Below, piece after piece: positions 46,903-60,097 of a stretch of 64,000 nt of DNA. Source of the stretch: Prinsepia uniflora. Lineage: Eukaryota > Streptophyta > Magnoliopsida > Rosales > Rosaceae. The stretch covers positions 44,852,676 through 44,916,675 of the forward strand of contig CM064874.1 of NCBI GenBank assembly GCA_032719365.1, written 5' to 3'. A program made the translations under genes and the position numbers. Within the stretch, counting starts at the first letter, position 1, and every line of letters begins with the position of its first letter. The notes under the pieces are model-generated. The model did not search any database and was not told the DNA's origin. It worked only from the letters and a program-made list of their open reading frames with translations.

Positions 46903-48130
46903 AGAAAGGTGAGTGGACTAAGATATAAGCGTTGAATGTAAAATGGTTTATAAATGTAGAATATTCCCTCAATTGAAATCCAAGTAAAACATGTTACGTA
47001 TAAGCACACATCATAAAAGTGATGTAAATAACAACAATAATATTATAATAATCTCACAAAAAATCATCATTAAATAGCCACACACACGATAGAAACTCCT
47101 CAGAGTTCTCGAATATTGTCGCAAATAAGAGTCACTCTTCACAAGGTAAACTGACTAAAACTTACTAAAATAAAGATTAGTAGAAACTATACACTAGCTT
47201 ATACTACCCCCCCCCCCCCCCCCCCCCCCCAAAAAAAATGTAAAAGAAAATGTAGTTTGTATCCTATTGGCATACAGTCACATGAGTCACACATACTTGA
47301 CTGAATTGGGTATTTTGGTTCACTCATGTACCACAACCATCTGGAGGACTGGGTGTGAAGCACTATCACCACATTCTCCCTTAGGAGTTCTATGACAAGA
47401 ATATCACTATTTAACTAATACAGAACGAAGTACAGATGAACGGTCTCATTGATCAAATCCATAACTGATGGTGTCAACAACCACAATGTTCGAAACAGTA
47501 AAAACCATGCTGAAAACAAAGTCCAGCTCAATAACTAATCAAAGTAAAGTAGCCAAAAGATAAAGTTACTAATAACCACTAAAAAGATATTAAAAATGAT
47601 AATGTTGTCGTTCTATTTCATGATATCGAATTTATTTGTAATTCAAAATAAAGTAGTAAACCATTGAACATACTACACATAAGTACATGCAATAGGAGCA
47701 TGAAAAACACGAGTTAAAGAAAAAGGTCCACTCCCAAATAGTTCACTGAAACACTCTATATTGTTCGTTCCTTACATGAAAGAAAGCTTAAAACTGGCAT
47801 TCCCTTTGTTGTTTTCATTGAAATGGCGTTAAAACGAGTTCAAACACATGTAACATGCCTAAAACATGCCCACACATCAATAACAAGTCCCACACACCAA
47901 CATATGCACTCACATGTATCATGGGCCAAGTGGCTAACACACCTAAGTCACATTAGGCCAACTCATATGTGTCAACATATTTTCAATTATCTAGTATTGA
48001 CAAGCACTAGTTTATGTAATGGACTAAGAACATAAAAAGCATCATACTAATCTCCAATGTTGAATTACCAAGTAGTCTAAACACAAATAGGGGTCATGCC
48101 GCCTTAAAACCTAAAAAAAATTAACTTTCC
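46903..48130 (-). repeat. Old repeat I, continuation (decayed LTR)
   Basis: Non-coding, A/T-rich. It begins with the second AGAAA, then GGTGAGTGGAC (46908-46918), with an eroded GTCCACTCCC at 47726. 'catgtaccacaaccat..gggtg' at 47325-47360 matches 50166-50190. The homology suggests a very old minus-strand LTR. Confidence 0.5.
47207..47238. repeat. Homopolymer run C24 then A8
   Basis: 24 C followed by 8 A. Such runs are prone to length error in assemblies; on the minus strand the G run could form quadruplexes. Confidence 0.9.
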
Positions 48131-49689
48131 TTGCACGCTAGGGAGTACAAGATAAAACTCTTCAATCAAACGTAACTAACCCAAGAGGTTGCTGGATAAA
48201 AAACGCAAACCAACATGAGATATGGGAGGAGCAACCCTCACCCAATATAAAATCAAAAGCCATCATTATTATAAAAAACAACTAAACAAAAAATTGACTA
48301 AAATAGAAAACTAGTAAGCAGGTCACGTTCAATCTCGAAGCAATAGCTCCGGACCCTCGAGAGAGTGTCGTTATCTGTTGACAAGACCCAACCACCACCA
48401 CCCACACACACACGCATACACACTAGATCCACAGGGAGTAGGATATAGAAGCTTAGTGAAAGAAAAAACATTGTCCTTTCCTCTACCCTAATCCTCCTCG
48501 TATACAGTCTCTTAGGGATAGGCCACAACTTTGGGCTCGAAGGATTATAGCTATAGCCCTTCCTACTCAATTATGATCCCTTTAGGAATTATTTTTTAGT
48601 CCAGCCCATTTTAGGCCTTATACTATCATTAATAAAAAAATATTCTAGTATTTTGATGCTCTTAAAGACTGAAGGGTACAATTTAGAATTAAAAAGTGAC
48701 AATTTATGATACGTCCCGTTCTCAAAACTTGACATCAAAATCCTGAAATTACTGTTTTACATTACGAAATTGTATTCGGGCCGCTATCTTTCTAAATTTA
48801 CAAACGAGTCTACCTAATTTACAAATAAATTTTAGGCCTTAGTAGATACAAGCCCATTTTCTTATACTAAGCCTAATTATTTGTTGCTTCAGAGCAGCCA
48901 AGACTTGGTGATATCTGAGTCCCCTCAAGTTTGCTTTTGTTTTTGTCCTCAACCTCGTACCCAAAACTTTTCAAAGACTAGTCTTCCATCATTCGTACAC
49001 CCAGGTGGTGCAACTTGAACCTATCACTCGTAAGAACTTGGCCCTAGTTCCTTTCTACCCCCTTGCACATATGTCTCCTCTCAGCATCTCCTTCCCTTGA
49101 GACCTGTACTCAAAATCGAAACATGAGTGAGAGTTCATCGCCTCCCAAAATCTTCAAACCATAATACCCCACTACACTACCCCTTCATCTCATCAATGCG
49201 AGCCCAGTGGATAGAGGACGAGGGCCACATTTTCACGACCTGCGAAGTGAGACCCGATTTGGACCTGAGAAGAAGACCCGAAGATCTTGGGATCAAAATG
49301 AGGTAAAATAGATTATTTTGATAGTTGTTGTCTTAGTTATATTAAGAAATTAACCTAGGCTAATTTCATGTTGAATTTGGTAAGGTGTGGACCGAGTTCA
49401 GAGCTTTTTGAGTTTGTGACGTTCCCGAGAATTTTTGAGGTTTTGTACATATAGCCTAGCTTTAAAAGGTAGATTTCTAAACCTAAATCTGTTTTTGAGA
49501 TAAATGATAGGATTCTGGTCAAACTAGGAACATTTTCCAAAATTTGTTTGTCGTGGATGGTGGCGACGGTAGTTAACACACCCCAATTCAGAAGTCCACT
49601 AGGACGCCAAGATCGAGGTATATTGACCAACATCTGTACGGTGAATTCTAGATGACGAAAGCCAGTTCGTTAAAATGTTATGTTTTAAG
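48131..49689. other. No gene seen; possibly a decayed plus-strand LTR
   Basis: Short ORFs only, none recognisable. A CA-rich stretch lies at 48390-48425. From about 49200 the order 'gaagacccgaag', 'atgaggtaaaat' and 'gttgaatttggtaagg' recalls the donor-like region near 8920-8970 in LTR M, so an eroded plus-strand LTR (48700-49690) is possible but not proven. Confidence 0.35.
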
Positions 49690-51060
49690 AGGTCGTGTGA
49701 AGCATAATTAGTAAAAACCAATTAACATTTCATCGTATCAGCGGAAGTATATAGCATAGTATACTAATGATGATCACAAAGTTCAAGTAACTACCTAAGT
49801 TTTCCCAATTTCTATTGCGCAATCCCAAACTATTGGTGTGAATGACAGAGCAATTATCATAAATTTCTCGAAGTACACGAAGTAACACCCAAACCTGAGG
49901 GGTACAAAAACAGAAGGGTGAGTAGACCTAATATTAATTTTAGTGTAAAATCATGAGTTATAAAATATACTTTAATCCTTCATTTTTTTTCTAAAACAGT
50001 GTAATCAAAACCTTTAACTTGCACGTCATACGAGAAATTGAAAAAAAAATCTTAAACTGAAAAATCATCCTGAAATACAAGTAAAGCATGCATGAACCAC
50101 TTTTTAATGCTCATGAGTTGCCCAAGGCATACGCTCATGCCAGACTGGTATCTATAATAACTCGTGTACCACATCCACAGTTGGGTGCATCACACTTGTC
50201 ACCACATATCCTCTAGCGCTCGGGGATAAACTGGTGCTATTTAATTAGTGTTATGAGGTAGCACATGGTGAACGATCATGTGGAAGCTAGTTTGTGACCA
50301 CACAAACGGGTACTTGAGATACTGGAAACTTCTAGGTGGTTATCCAACTACTTTCTCAAATAGTTATCCTGGGACATCTATGTACTTGCCACCATCGACA
50401 CTAACTAGGCATGCTAATGCAATCTTTAAAAAAATCAAACATACTTAGGGACAATCATCAAGTAAATCATTAACTAGCACGCTCAGAAACCATAAAATAA
50501 ATCATAGTCTAGCATGCAATAATCAAGTATGTAAAAACGTGCAAGTAAGATATCAATAGTATATAACAAGGGAAGGAAGTCCATTCACAAACTAGTCAAG
50601 GAGTCAAATCACCCGGCATATCAAGCCACGTAAGCTCCAAGCTCGTCACGATCCTAAATGAAGCAGATCAAAATGTAACATTATGAATTCCAAGTAAAAC
50701 TACAAGAAACCCACTCTTAGATTGTCCAAAATAAGACTAAAATGACTCAAAATGGACTATAAACTTACTTAGACGGTTCAAATTTTCCCAAAACTAGGCC
50801 CATGCAATACTGTGGGTCAAAAAATAGCCCCACGTACCGTTGTGGATCGGAAAAACAGTCTCACGTGCTACCTTGAGTCACCGAGCCTAGTAAACTGTCC
50901 CATGCACTGCCACGCACCAACAGAAGACTAGAAAATGGCCTTACTCGCCGCCATGAGTCTGCCGGAGGTCACATGCGCTAGTCACACGGGCTCACATGCC
51001 ACCACACACCAGAATATTCTTTGTGAAATATTCTTTGTGAAATATTTCCTGGGAATATGT
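49690..51060 (-). repeat. Second copy of old repeat I
   Basis: Homologous in order to 7758-7965 plus 46908 onward: 'attagtaaaa', 'gatgatcac', 'acagaagggtgagtagacc' (49911), 'gtaccacatccacagttgggtg' and 'gtccattcacaaactag' (50580). These keep eroded forms of the paired motifs. No coding. Confidence 0.5.
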
Positions 51061-51139
51061 AATTAGTAAAATCCAATTAGCATTTTACTGCAATAGCAGA
51101 AATACATAACATAATATGTAATTAGCAAAATCCAATCAA

Positions 51140-52687
51140 TATGACGTCAGCGTTGACCGAGGTTGCCTGGAATTTGACCGGTGCATGTGGATGCGTGGGC
51201 ACAAATTTCGAGGTTAAATCGGTCTTGTTCAAAAGGTTTTAATGATCTGAATCCAATGGTTTCAAGTCGATCAGTGATCGTTTGATAGGTCATTTGGAAG
51301 TTTTTAGCCTTGGAAAGCGTGTTCGGGATGCATTCTCGGTTCCGGGGATGGCTAGAGGTTTTTTATATGGACTTGTATAAGTTGATAGTGACACTTGAAT
51401 ATGGTTTGGATAGGACCGGACATCCCGAAGACTGTGATTAGCTTCAAATTGGCCGCGCGCAGCGTGGACCATTTGTGAGTGGACTCTGTTTTATAAATGA
51501 TGCATGCATATATGTTTTAATGTTTTATGAATATGGTTTGAAATGCAATGTTTGTATATGGTTGGATTGATGAAATGCATAAATTTTTTATATGCTAGTT
51601 GCTTATCGGTTTTGAAAGATCTTATGGATTTTTGTGAAATTGGCTTTTCGGGCTTGTGATCCTATTCTTGATTATGAAACTATGTTTTAGGCTTGTGACC
51701 ATATTGGGTATGCTTTTGAGAAGTGATTTAAGTAATGAAATGATTTTGGGTTTTTGTGAAATGAGGATTGGACACAGATTTTATGAGTTTTTTTGGAAAC
51801 CATATCCGAGCTAATTTGAGATACAACATTTTATGAAATTTTTTCCACTGTTTTCAAAATGACCATTCTCTGTAATTATGAGAGGGACTTCGGTTGTGAA
51901 TATGTTTCCCTGGAGAGGACCCTATGGTATGTTGATTGAGATGACTCCAGTAGGAATATGTTTCCCCGAAGAGGGTCTCCATTTGTGAATATGTTTCCCC
52001 ATAGAGGACCCTATGATATTATGCTTGCCTTCGGGATCCGCTGTGTCCCCCCTCCCCCAGAGAGGTCACGATGCACTGCCTGTTGTCGAGCAGCCAAGAG
52101 AGGCTCGACTTAGGAGTGCTTATGTATATGAGATCGATCGTTGATATGTTCACGACGATATATTGAACGTCGGCCGGTGATGTGTTCATGACGACGTGCT
52201 AGAACTTGAGCAGTCCTGAAGCTATGTGCAAGTGTTACTTGGATATAATGACTGATGATGATGATACAATGATGTGATGGTATGAGATAGGATCGATACG
52301 AGAATGAGTTATGATTTTGTGTCCACGTATTTTTACATGTGTCGAATTTACGATGAAAGCGTTTGTTTTCCATATGTATTGTTTTATTGGAAATTAATGT
52401 TTTAATTTATATGCATGCATGATTTTTAAAACGGAGGGTTAAATAATGATTTCGGTAAATGGTTTTCAAAACTGTTTATTTTTGTCCACTTACACATTTT
52501 GTTGTTTTTAGCACCCTCTAGGTTGATCGCAGATGCGGGCTGTAGTAGAGCCCGAGACATCATACAATGTTGCATACTCTGGAAAACCCTATTTGAGTCA
52601 CTATGTTATCCCTGGTCTGACACGTGGTGTTAGACAGGAGCAGGATAACCCGCGTAAATCCTAAGGGATTAGGGATGGGTCTTGTCA
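51140..52687 (+). repeat. Element G 5' LTR, 5' end missing
   Basis: Ends GGGTCTTGTCA at 52687, next to a PBS. The inverted pair is present: TGTGAGTGGAC 51474-51484 and GTCCACTTACAC 52484-52495, with TAG at 52521. The first part of the LTR is not recognisable; 51061-51140 repeats the 'attag(t/c)aaaatccaat' unit. Confidence 0.75.
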
Positions 52688-52690
52688 ACT

Positions 52691-52703
52691 TGGTATCAGA
52701 GCA
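52691..52703 (+). other. Primer binding site, iMet type (element G)
   Basis: TGGTATCAGAGCA, three bases after the LTR end. Confidence 0.9.
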
Positions 52704-54112
52704 CTGGGATGCTCTTGTGGTGTTACGCATGCTTCAAATGTGATGTCTCGACGATGACAGCTCGTCATCAACCTGATAGTGAGGATAAGGATAGGAAGAT
52801 TAAGTGGGAATGAACCTATCCATTATTCTGTTTGACATAGGATGCCGTGTTTCAATGGGGTCCGACTCCGAGTAGGGCCGAGTAGACCCAAGGAGAGCCG
52901 AGTTTCTTGTTGGCCTAACAGCTGGGAGCCGTAGAATTACGAGTGGATGGGCAGCATGGAGTCGTAGTGTTACGAGTGGATGGGATCCTCGGATAGTAGT
53001 TACTAGTTGAGTGGATTCCAGTATCGTGATCATCCAGAGTTATGACCGATGATTGGTCAAGATGGATGTGCTCGTGGATGACCCTAGTTTGTGACTGGTT
53101 GGACAAATTACCAAGAGGAGGGTACTTGTGGATCGAATCCCGGGGTGGACCAATCAGTGGATTATACGCGTTGAGCGGATTGTACAGGCGTTGAGTTGCG
53201 CTCACGAGGACATGGTTTCATGGATTTTTTTGCACGAGGTTTATGGCACACATTGTTATCGACGAACGTGGATGAGACTATCGAGAATAGGGTGACATTC
53301 AAGGAATGTTCTTACATTATTTTCGCCCCAGTATTATCGAGATGCGAGAGAGGTGGAGTTTATCTTGAGAGGCGGAGTTCCTCCGACATAAGTAGTAGAT
53401 TTGATGGTTGCTCAGTATGAGCAGAGATTTCCGAAATTGGTTCGGTTTGCACTGAATGCAGTGACGATTTAGATGACGAGGATTCATCAATTTGTGTCGG
53501 GTCTTGGGAATAAGACGCGAGTGACGATGTGACCTCTCAAGTAGAGATGAGTCAGTTGTAATCCACCAACGATCAGATGGTTCTGATTGATGCTAAGGGC
53601 GTCTAGAATTTGCAGATGCCAAGGAGCTAGAAGCAATCTGATTCGTCGAGTGGCAGATTTACGATTGCAGAGATCAATGAGCGGGACAGAAAAGATCCCG
53701 AGAGGCTCAGTAAGAGCAGTTCAGCTGGCTTACTAGAGGCACGTGGTATGCCTGGATTAGTGACAGATACTCTAACTATCTTTGGATGGATTGCACAAGT
53801 GTTGATGAAGTTGGGTCTCACTGGGTTGGGACAGTGGTATCAGTACTTCGACTAGTACGGTGACGGAATCACCTAGTGGATTTGGGTAGAAGGTGTGACA
53901 AAAAGCGTATTAGATTTCCCTTGAATTTTGTTATTTGGATGTGATCCTAGGGATGGATTGATGGACTACTTGTTACTCCTCTGTTAAGCATTGAGGAATC
54001 GGTGGTATTTAGTAGTCCTTAGTTGTCATGATTGATCTTTTGGTAGGACCAGAGGAGATCACTAAGGAAGAGTATTCAGATTTTACAAGAGTCTTACCAA
54101 TGACTAACCAGA
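52704..54112 (+). pseudogene. Decayed gag and protease of element G
   Basis: No long frame survives, but pieces in changing frames read as Ty3/gypsy gag and protease: a 'WIIRVERIVQALSCAHEDMV' stretch near 53160-53218 like the capsid WI..xERIF..x.C motif, 'VAQYEQRFPKLVRF' near 53410-53450, 'FVSGLGNKTRVT' near 53490-53525, a 'TDTLTIFG' segment near 53763-53786 that precedes protease in elements 1 and D, and 'ILGMDWL' near 53947-53967. Many stops and frameshifts mark an old copy. Solo LTR H interrupts it at 54113. Confidence 0.75.
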
Positions 54113-54798
54113 TGTAACAACCCGTCTAGGTAGTCGGGATTAGATTAGTGGTTTATGACGAATTAGCAAAGATAATCGGTGATTAGTTGGCTACCTTTGG
54201 ATGGTGGCTGTCAGGACCCACCCCTAATCCCCCGGGATTAAGGGCTAAATCCCGATGCCGTCTAACTTACGCATGACACGAAGGCTAAACTGACGTCCAA
54301 CCTTCATGTGACACGTAAGTCGGACACGGGATTCTCGATCTGACCGTCCAAAAGTTTCCAAACTTCCCAGAGTACGCAAGGTCTACTGTGGATCGTACGT
54401 GTGATGTCTCCTTTACTCTCAATCAACAGCCCGTGCTGCAACAACCTAGAGGGTATCGAAAACACGAAAAGAATGTGAGTGGACAAAAATAAAGTATAAG
54501 TTGAAAAACATTTAATAAAACAATTACCTTTATACCCACCACGCAAAACCAATGCATGCATATCAAGCCAAGTCATGAAATCACTCATATCAAAAACCAT
54601 CATTTAAAAACCATTTGAAAAACCCGTATCAAAACGTTATTCAAATCCAGGCCTCAGCCTCAATTCTCAAATCAAACTCAAATTCGGGAACTCAATCCCA
54701 ATACTCATCAACTCCAATCCATCCAGGTCACTGCCCAAAACATCAGAAAACTAGTGAAAAGCATCAATCATACAAGTTTACTAGATCTCAAGTGCGCC

Positions 54799-55050
54799 CG
54801 AGTCTTTAAACTCAAAACACAATGCGCAAATAGCTAGGCCTTCCAGGGATATCCGAGTCTTTAAACCCAAAACACAATCACAGGCCTCGTGGGGGGTATC
54901 ATATCCGAGTCTTTAAACTCAAAACCATACCAAGTCTTTAAACTCAAAACATCAATCCAGGGCCCTCCCTCCGTCAATCAATCCGAGTCTTTAAACTCAA
55001 AACCAGATCCAGTGGGTTTTCCCTTTTTCCGGGTCTTTAAACCCAAAACC
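54799..55050. repeat. GAGTCTTTAAACTC hairpin array (LTR F)
   Basis: Six near-palindromic units near 54799, 54853, 54905, 54929, 54983 and 55030, with spacers of about 10-40 bp. Confidence 0.8.
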
Positions 55051-57720
55051 ATTTTCCATTCAATCAATGAAAACCACAGAAAATCCACAATCAAATTCGC
55101 AACAATGATTCCATAAGCCAGCATCCGGAACCACTGTCCCGAACCCAAATCCAGACTTCCTTTCCAAACCTCGAAAACCAAATCCAAAACATCCTTTCTG
55201 AAATCACAAGAGCTGGGCTCCAAGCTCGAAATCACTTTTTCGAAATCCATTTCAAAACCTTGAAATCAAATCATATTTCAAAACCCGAAGTCAAATCATT
55301 AAAACCATCGTCAAATCATAAGAGAAAGCGAAACCTTGTAAAACGTGAATTTCTGTTATTTCCTTGAAAAACGTGCAAAAACCATAATCTATCACAATTA
55401 TAAATCAAATCATAGAATCAAGTATAGAAAACATATAAAAAGATATATGCATGCATCAAGAGTTAGAAAGCAAAGTCCACTCACACCATTCTGACGTCGC
55501 CTCGATACGCGCGCACTTACGCCGTCCCAGGCCATTTCGCTATCCTCGACTTTCTTGAACCTGTCCAAAGCCTATAACGAGGTTACTAACTTCTTCACAA
55601 AAGTCCTACTCAAGTCCCATAATTTTCCCGAACTTCTAAGCATACTTAAAACGCAACCCTAAACCTTCGACCACTTAGAACTAACCCGAAACAACGTCAG
55701 ATCGCACCGAAACTTGTCCCAACGGATTCGTTACATCGATTAGACCAAAAACTATGTTGGAAGGTTCACCGGAATCCTCCCCACGCGCTGCCCAAAGTGG
55801 CTGCACGTGGGCCTCACGCGCCTGTACACAGTCACTGTTCATCGTCTTCTTCGATGGGTCGACCAGTCTGAACCGGCGTTCCTGGTTGTCCGTCCTTCCT
55901 CCACCATTTCTGCTCCTTTCAACTCCCCTAGCTTCGTCCTACTCTAAGTAATCCATTCCACTCCTTAAAACACAGCAACACAGCCTCTAACCTACCTCCC
56001 TCAAGCTCGAACAAAACTGTCTGAAACCCCTATTCTTACTCCCGGCCAACCAGCCTTCCTCCTGTTACGGCTTCACAACCAGAAGCTTCCTAGGGACCTA
56101 ATTAGTCGATTAGGGCTCTCCAAACACTTCGAATCAGCCCCAAAAGTCACGACTTCCAGTTTGAACCAACATGAAAAAACAGAGCATAGAGAGAAAACTG
56201 AGAAATTACCTGCGTCCCGGCCGCCACCGTGAGCTCCGTCATGCCTCCTCGACTCCCCTCAAGCCTCTCGACACCACCACGAGTTCAATTTGATGGTTTG
56301 GTCACTGGAAGTGCACAACCGTGCACGGTGGTCCTCTATGTAACGACCCATCCCGGAAATTAGGGTAAGACCGTGTTTAAGATGAGATTAGTGAGTTTCA
56401 TCGGTGGTTAGTTGGTGACAATAGGTTCGTTAGGGTAGAATGATGATTTTGCCCCTAGTTCGGGTAAATAGTTGACTTATAGTTCGGATGGTCAATTGGG
56501 TATTGACCGATGACCAAGACGTAGTTTAGGACGTCACGAATCCGTAGACAGGTGACACGCCCGATTTCGACATCCGAGGAGGAAGTTATGATGTTCGGAA
56601 GGTTGAGGGCATTACCGTAATTTGGGTAAAATAGGGGGAAAAGTTGACTTTTTGTACGAACGGGATTTTGTACGTTGACCGAGGACTGTTAGGTAGATCT
56701 CGTCGTCTTGAATTCAATGACAGGCGGCACGTGTTCATCGGAGTTAGGATGAGTGAGATACAGGTCTAGAAAGGTAGTGACAAAATTGTAATTTTGGGAT
56801 CAAGAGGGGCAGTTTGGTCTTTTTGGCTGTTGAGCTGGTGCAACCAGATTTGGACACTTGTCCAGTGCAGAGAGGAGATTTTTGTGTGAGGCTTGAGGGA
56901 TTGTGACACGTGGGGCTTGGCTAGAGGGTTCTAGTGAGTGCACGAGTGTGTTCAAAACCGTGCAGTGTGTGCCCGTGTGTGTGTTCGAACTAGAGAAGAA
57001 CAGAAAATAGAGAGGGAGATTGGGGGAAAATTGGACGGTGGCCGTGGGTGTTGGTGTGTTCTAGTGAGGGAGTGAGTGACGAGAGATCAAAAGAGAGCTA
57101 GTGAGAAGGTTGAGAGGTGCAGTGGTCGTGTGTGTGTGCGTTGTGAGCTACGGGAAAACCAGAGGAAACAGAGAAGAGGTGAGGAGTTTTGGGTGGTGGT
57201 GCTGCCGTGTTCGATTAATCGAAGCTAGTGGAGGTGTCCAGAGAACGAAGGAGACTTAGAGGAGTTGTGTTGCCACGGTGGAGCTCACGGCGGCGGTCGG
57301 AGCATAGGTAATTCCTCATCCTTTTTCAATTGCTCTGTTTTGGCCGTGAATTTCAAATCAAAAGTCGTCGCTTTTGGGAGTGATTCGACGGTTATGGTGA
57401 GTTGGGTAAGACTCAGTGAGGTTCTAGGAAGGGTTTAAGGTCGACACCGTGACGGGGGGTGACCTGGTTGACTGGATCGTGAAACAGGGGACTGGTTCGG
57501 GTTTTTGTTTGAGCTTGAGTCGACGAGTTGTAGGCTGAGTCAAGATGTCTGAGTGAGGGGAATGGGTAGCTTAGGACTGGACGGTGAGGATGGTGAAGAA
57601 AGGAGAGGAAACGGAGACGGGACGGTGGAGAACCGGGAACGCCGGTTGAGACCGGTTCACGTGAGGAAGACGACGATGAACGGTGTTCCTGTGTGCAGGC
57701 GCGTGAGGCCCATGCGCAAC

Positions 57721-57765
57721 CACTTTGGGCGGCGCGTGGGGGCGCGGCGCGTGGGGGCGCGTGCG
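57721..57765. repeat. Tandem duplication in the GCGCGTG block
   Basis: GGCGCGTGGGGGCGC is repeated directly. Single versions of this CpG-rich block occur at the same place in most LTRs here (for example 9330, 17055, 42665, 61378). Confidence 0.75.
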
Positions 57766-58507
57766 GTGGTTTCCGGCGAAGAGTCCAACTACATTTTTGT
57801 TCTAAATGTTATAACGGATCCATTAGGATAGGTTTCGGGTTAATCGGACGTTGATTCGAAGTAGTTTTGCGAGGTTGAAGGCTTAGGGTTCCGGTTCGTT
57901 AAGTTTAGGACCCGGGGATTTTTGGAAAAATTAGGTGGACCTTCATAGATGTGTTAGTAACGTTCTTGGGTGATGGTTGACAGGTTTGGAATTTCCCGAG
58001 GAAGCTGAGGAACGTACGGGACGTTCGGGACGTGATTGGGGGATCGGTACTGTGAGTGGACTTCTTCCTTTAAACTGAGCATGCATAACTGCTTTTAATT
58101 ACTTGTTTTATGGTTTTTTATGTGATTTCATGGTTATTTGAATAGCTATAACTGTTTTACTTAATTACACGTTTTTCGAGGAATTACGGTTTTTGGCATG
58201 TTTTACGAGAAATGTTGATTTTTGATTATGATACTATGAATTGGGATTTCAAACGATAAAAGGTTTTCCATGATTATAAAGGGATTTTGGAACATAATTT
58301 GGAGGATCAAGGTTTTCGGTTTTAGAATCGGATTTCGAGAATCGAGATTTGGTTTTAAAGTTGGAAAGTGGATTTCCGGATTTGAGTTCGGAATGACGGT
58401 TTTGGATGCCGGAAGGGCACCAGACCAGTGATTTCGGATTCGGGTTTGGATACGAATTTAGAAAAGGTTTTCAAATGGTTTGGATTGGATTTCCTGGATC
58501 TGGATAT

Positions 58508-58700
58508 TGGGTTTAAAGACCCGTATTATATTTGACGGGGGACGGGCCCGGATTGAGTTTAAAGACTCGGGACTTTAAAGACTCGGATATATTGATATTT
58601 CCCCCGCATGCCTGTTGAGTTTAAGACTCTGGAGTTTAAAGACTCGGATATTATTGAGGCCTGGATTGAGTTTAAAGACTCGGGAGTTTAAAGACTCGGA
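58508..58700. repeat. GAGTTTAAAGACTC hairpin array (LTR E)
   Basis: Seven units, mostly doublets, as at 43437-43650; one has lost an A (GAGTTTAAGACTC). Confidence 0.8.
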
Positions 58701-60097
58701 TAGGTCCAGCAGATTTGATCGGATAATGATTGGTTGAGACTTATGTTTTTTGATACAGTTTTATGATGTTTATGATATAATTTCTATAACTATTTTTATA
58801 ATGATTCTGCAAATGTTCTTATGATGATCTTTACGTGATTTATAATTGTTTTTAATAACTGGGTTATGCATGTGATTTCAAACGGAGGGACAAACCCTAG
58901 TTTTATTATAAAGTGGTTTTCGGAAATTCTTTTATTATTTATGGTCCACTCACACTTTCTGTTTTAAATTGCCCTCCAGGTCGTGGAGCTAGAGCGGGGT
59001 TTTGACGTCGAGGCAGCGTCGGAGGCATAGAAGTTACGAGAGCGACCCCGGAGTACTTTAGATTTTTCGTTGTGCGTGTATTGAGTTTATCGGTTTTCTT
59101 TCTTTTGTATTTGGTACTATGCTCTGTAAACTTTGACTTCGGGATATGTAACTTTTCTCCTGCGTCTGACTGTATTACTTTAGTAGTTTACGTTGGTGTT
59201 GTGTCGGGGTATCAGACGGGAGCAGGGTTTACCTCGGTTTTCGGGGTGAAATCAGGGTGGGTCCTGACAATCTGTCCTGTTCTTCCTGGTTTTTTTCCTC
59301 ACTTCACACACACACCCCTCGACTCTCAATCCCTCTCAACCAGTCCCTGCACTCTCAGCCTCCCTCTGGTCACACTCACACACTCAAAGGTTCACTCACT
59401 CTCTGCAATTCAATCAATTCTTCCCTCAATCTCACTCTCTGTTTCTTCCTCTTCGAACACAATTAACACACACACACAGCCCAAATTAATTGGAACCGTG
59501 CAACAACCTAGAACCCACTAGACATAGGGCACGTGTTACAATCCCATGGTCCCAAACTCAAAATATCCAATCACATACTGCACACTTGTCCTCATCTACT
59601 TTGCACAAATCCCAAGGCACCAAAAAGACCAAAATGCCCCTATGAGTCCAAATTACGATTACGCCCTTCGTCGTTCTAGACCCGTATCTCACTCGTCCTA
59701 CGTCCGATGAAAGCATGCCGCCTATCGTTGAACTCAGGACGACGAGATCTACCTAACGGTCCTCGGTCTACATGTAAAAACTTTATCGTGCGAAAAGTCA
59801 ACTTTTCCCCCTATTTTAACCAAATTACGGTAATGCCTTCAACCTTCCGAACATTATAACTTCCTCCTCGGATGTCGGAATCGGGCGTGCCACCTGTCTA
59901 TGGACTCGTGACGTCCCGAACTACGTCATGGTCATCGGTCAATGTCCAATTGACTGTTCGAACTAAAAGTCAACAATTTGCCCAAACTAGGGGCAAATCG
60001 AATGTCCAAAGTAACCAACTAACCACCGATTAACTCAGTTAATCCGTGGCTAATCACTTCGCTAATCCCGACTCCCGGGACTGGTCGTTACAGTGGC

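Larger units (their letters stand above)
56339..59269 (+). mobile_element. Solo LTR E inside LTR F
   Basis: 2,931 bp, TGTAACGACCC to GGGTCCTGACA. The flanks CTCTA and ATCTG share only the central TCT, so its TSD is eroded or altered; F resumes cleanly on the right. CTGTGAGTGGAC 58050-58061, GTCCACTCACAC 58944-58955, CAG at 58979; seven hairpin units at 58508-58700. Confidence 0.87.
54209..60092 (-). mobile_element. Solo LTR F (pieces 54209-56338 and 59270-60092)
   Basis: Plus-strand ends TGTCAGGACCC (54209) and GGTCGTTACA (60092), with perfect GTGGC flanks (54204-54208 and 60093-60097). About 2.95 kb once LTR E is removed. ATGTGAGTGGAC 54473-54484 and GTCCACTCACAC 55475-55486; six hairpin units GAGTCTTTAAACTC at 54799-55050. 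Confidence 0.9.

Noticed and set aside
59072..59521. ORF of 149 aa with a hydrophobic start, like a signal peptide
   Set aside because: It spans the junction of LTR E and LTR F, so it is an accident of nesting.
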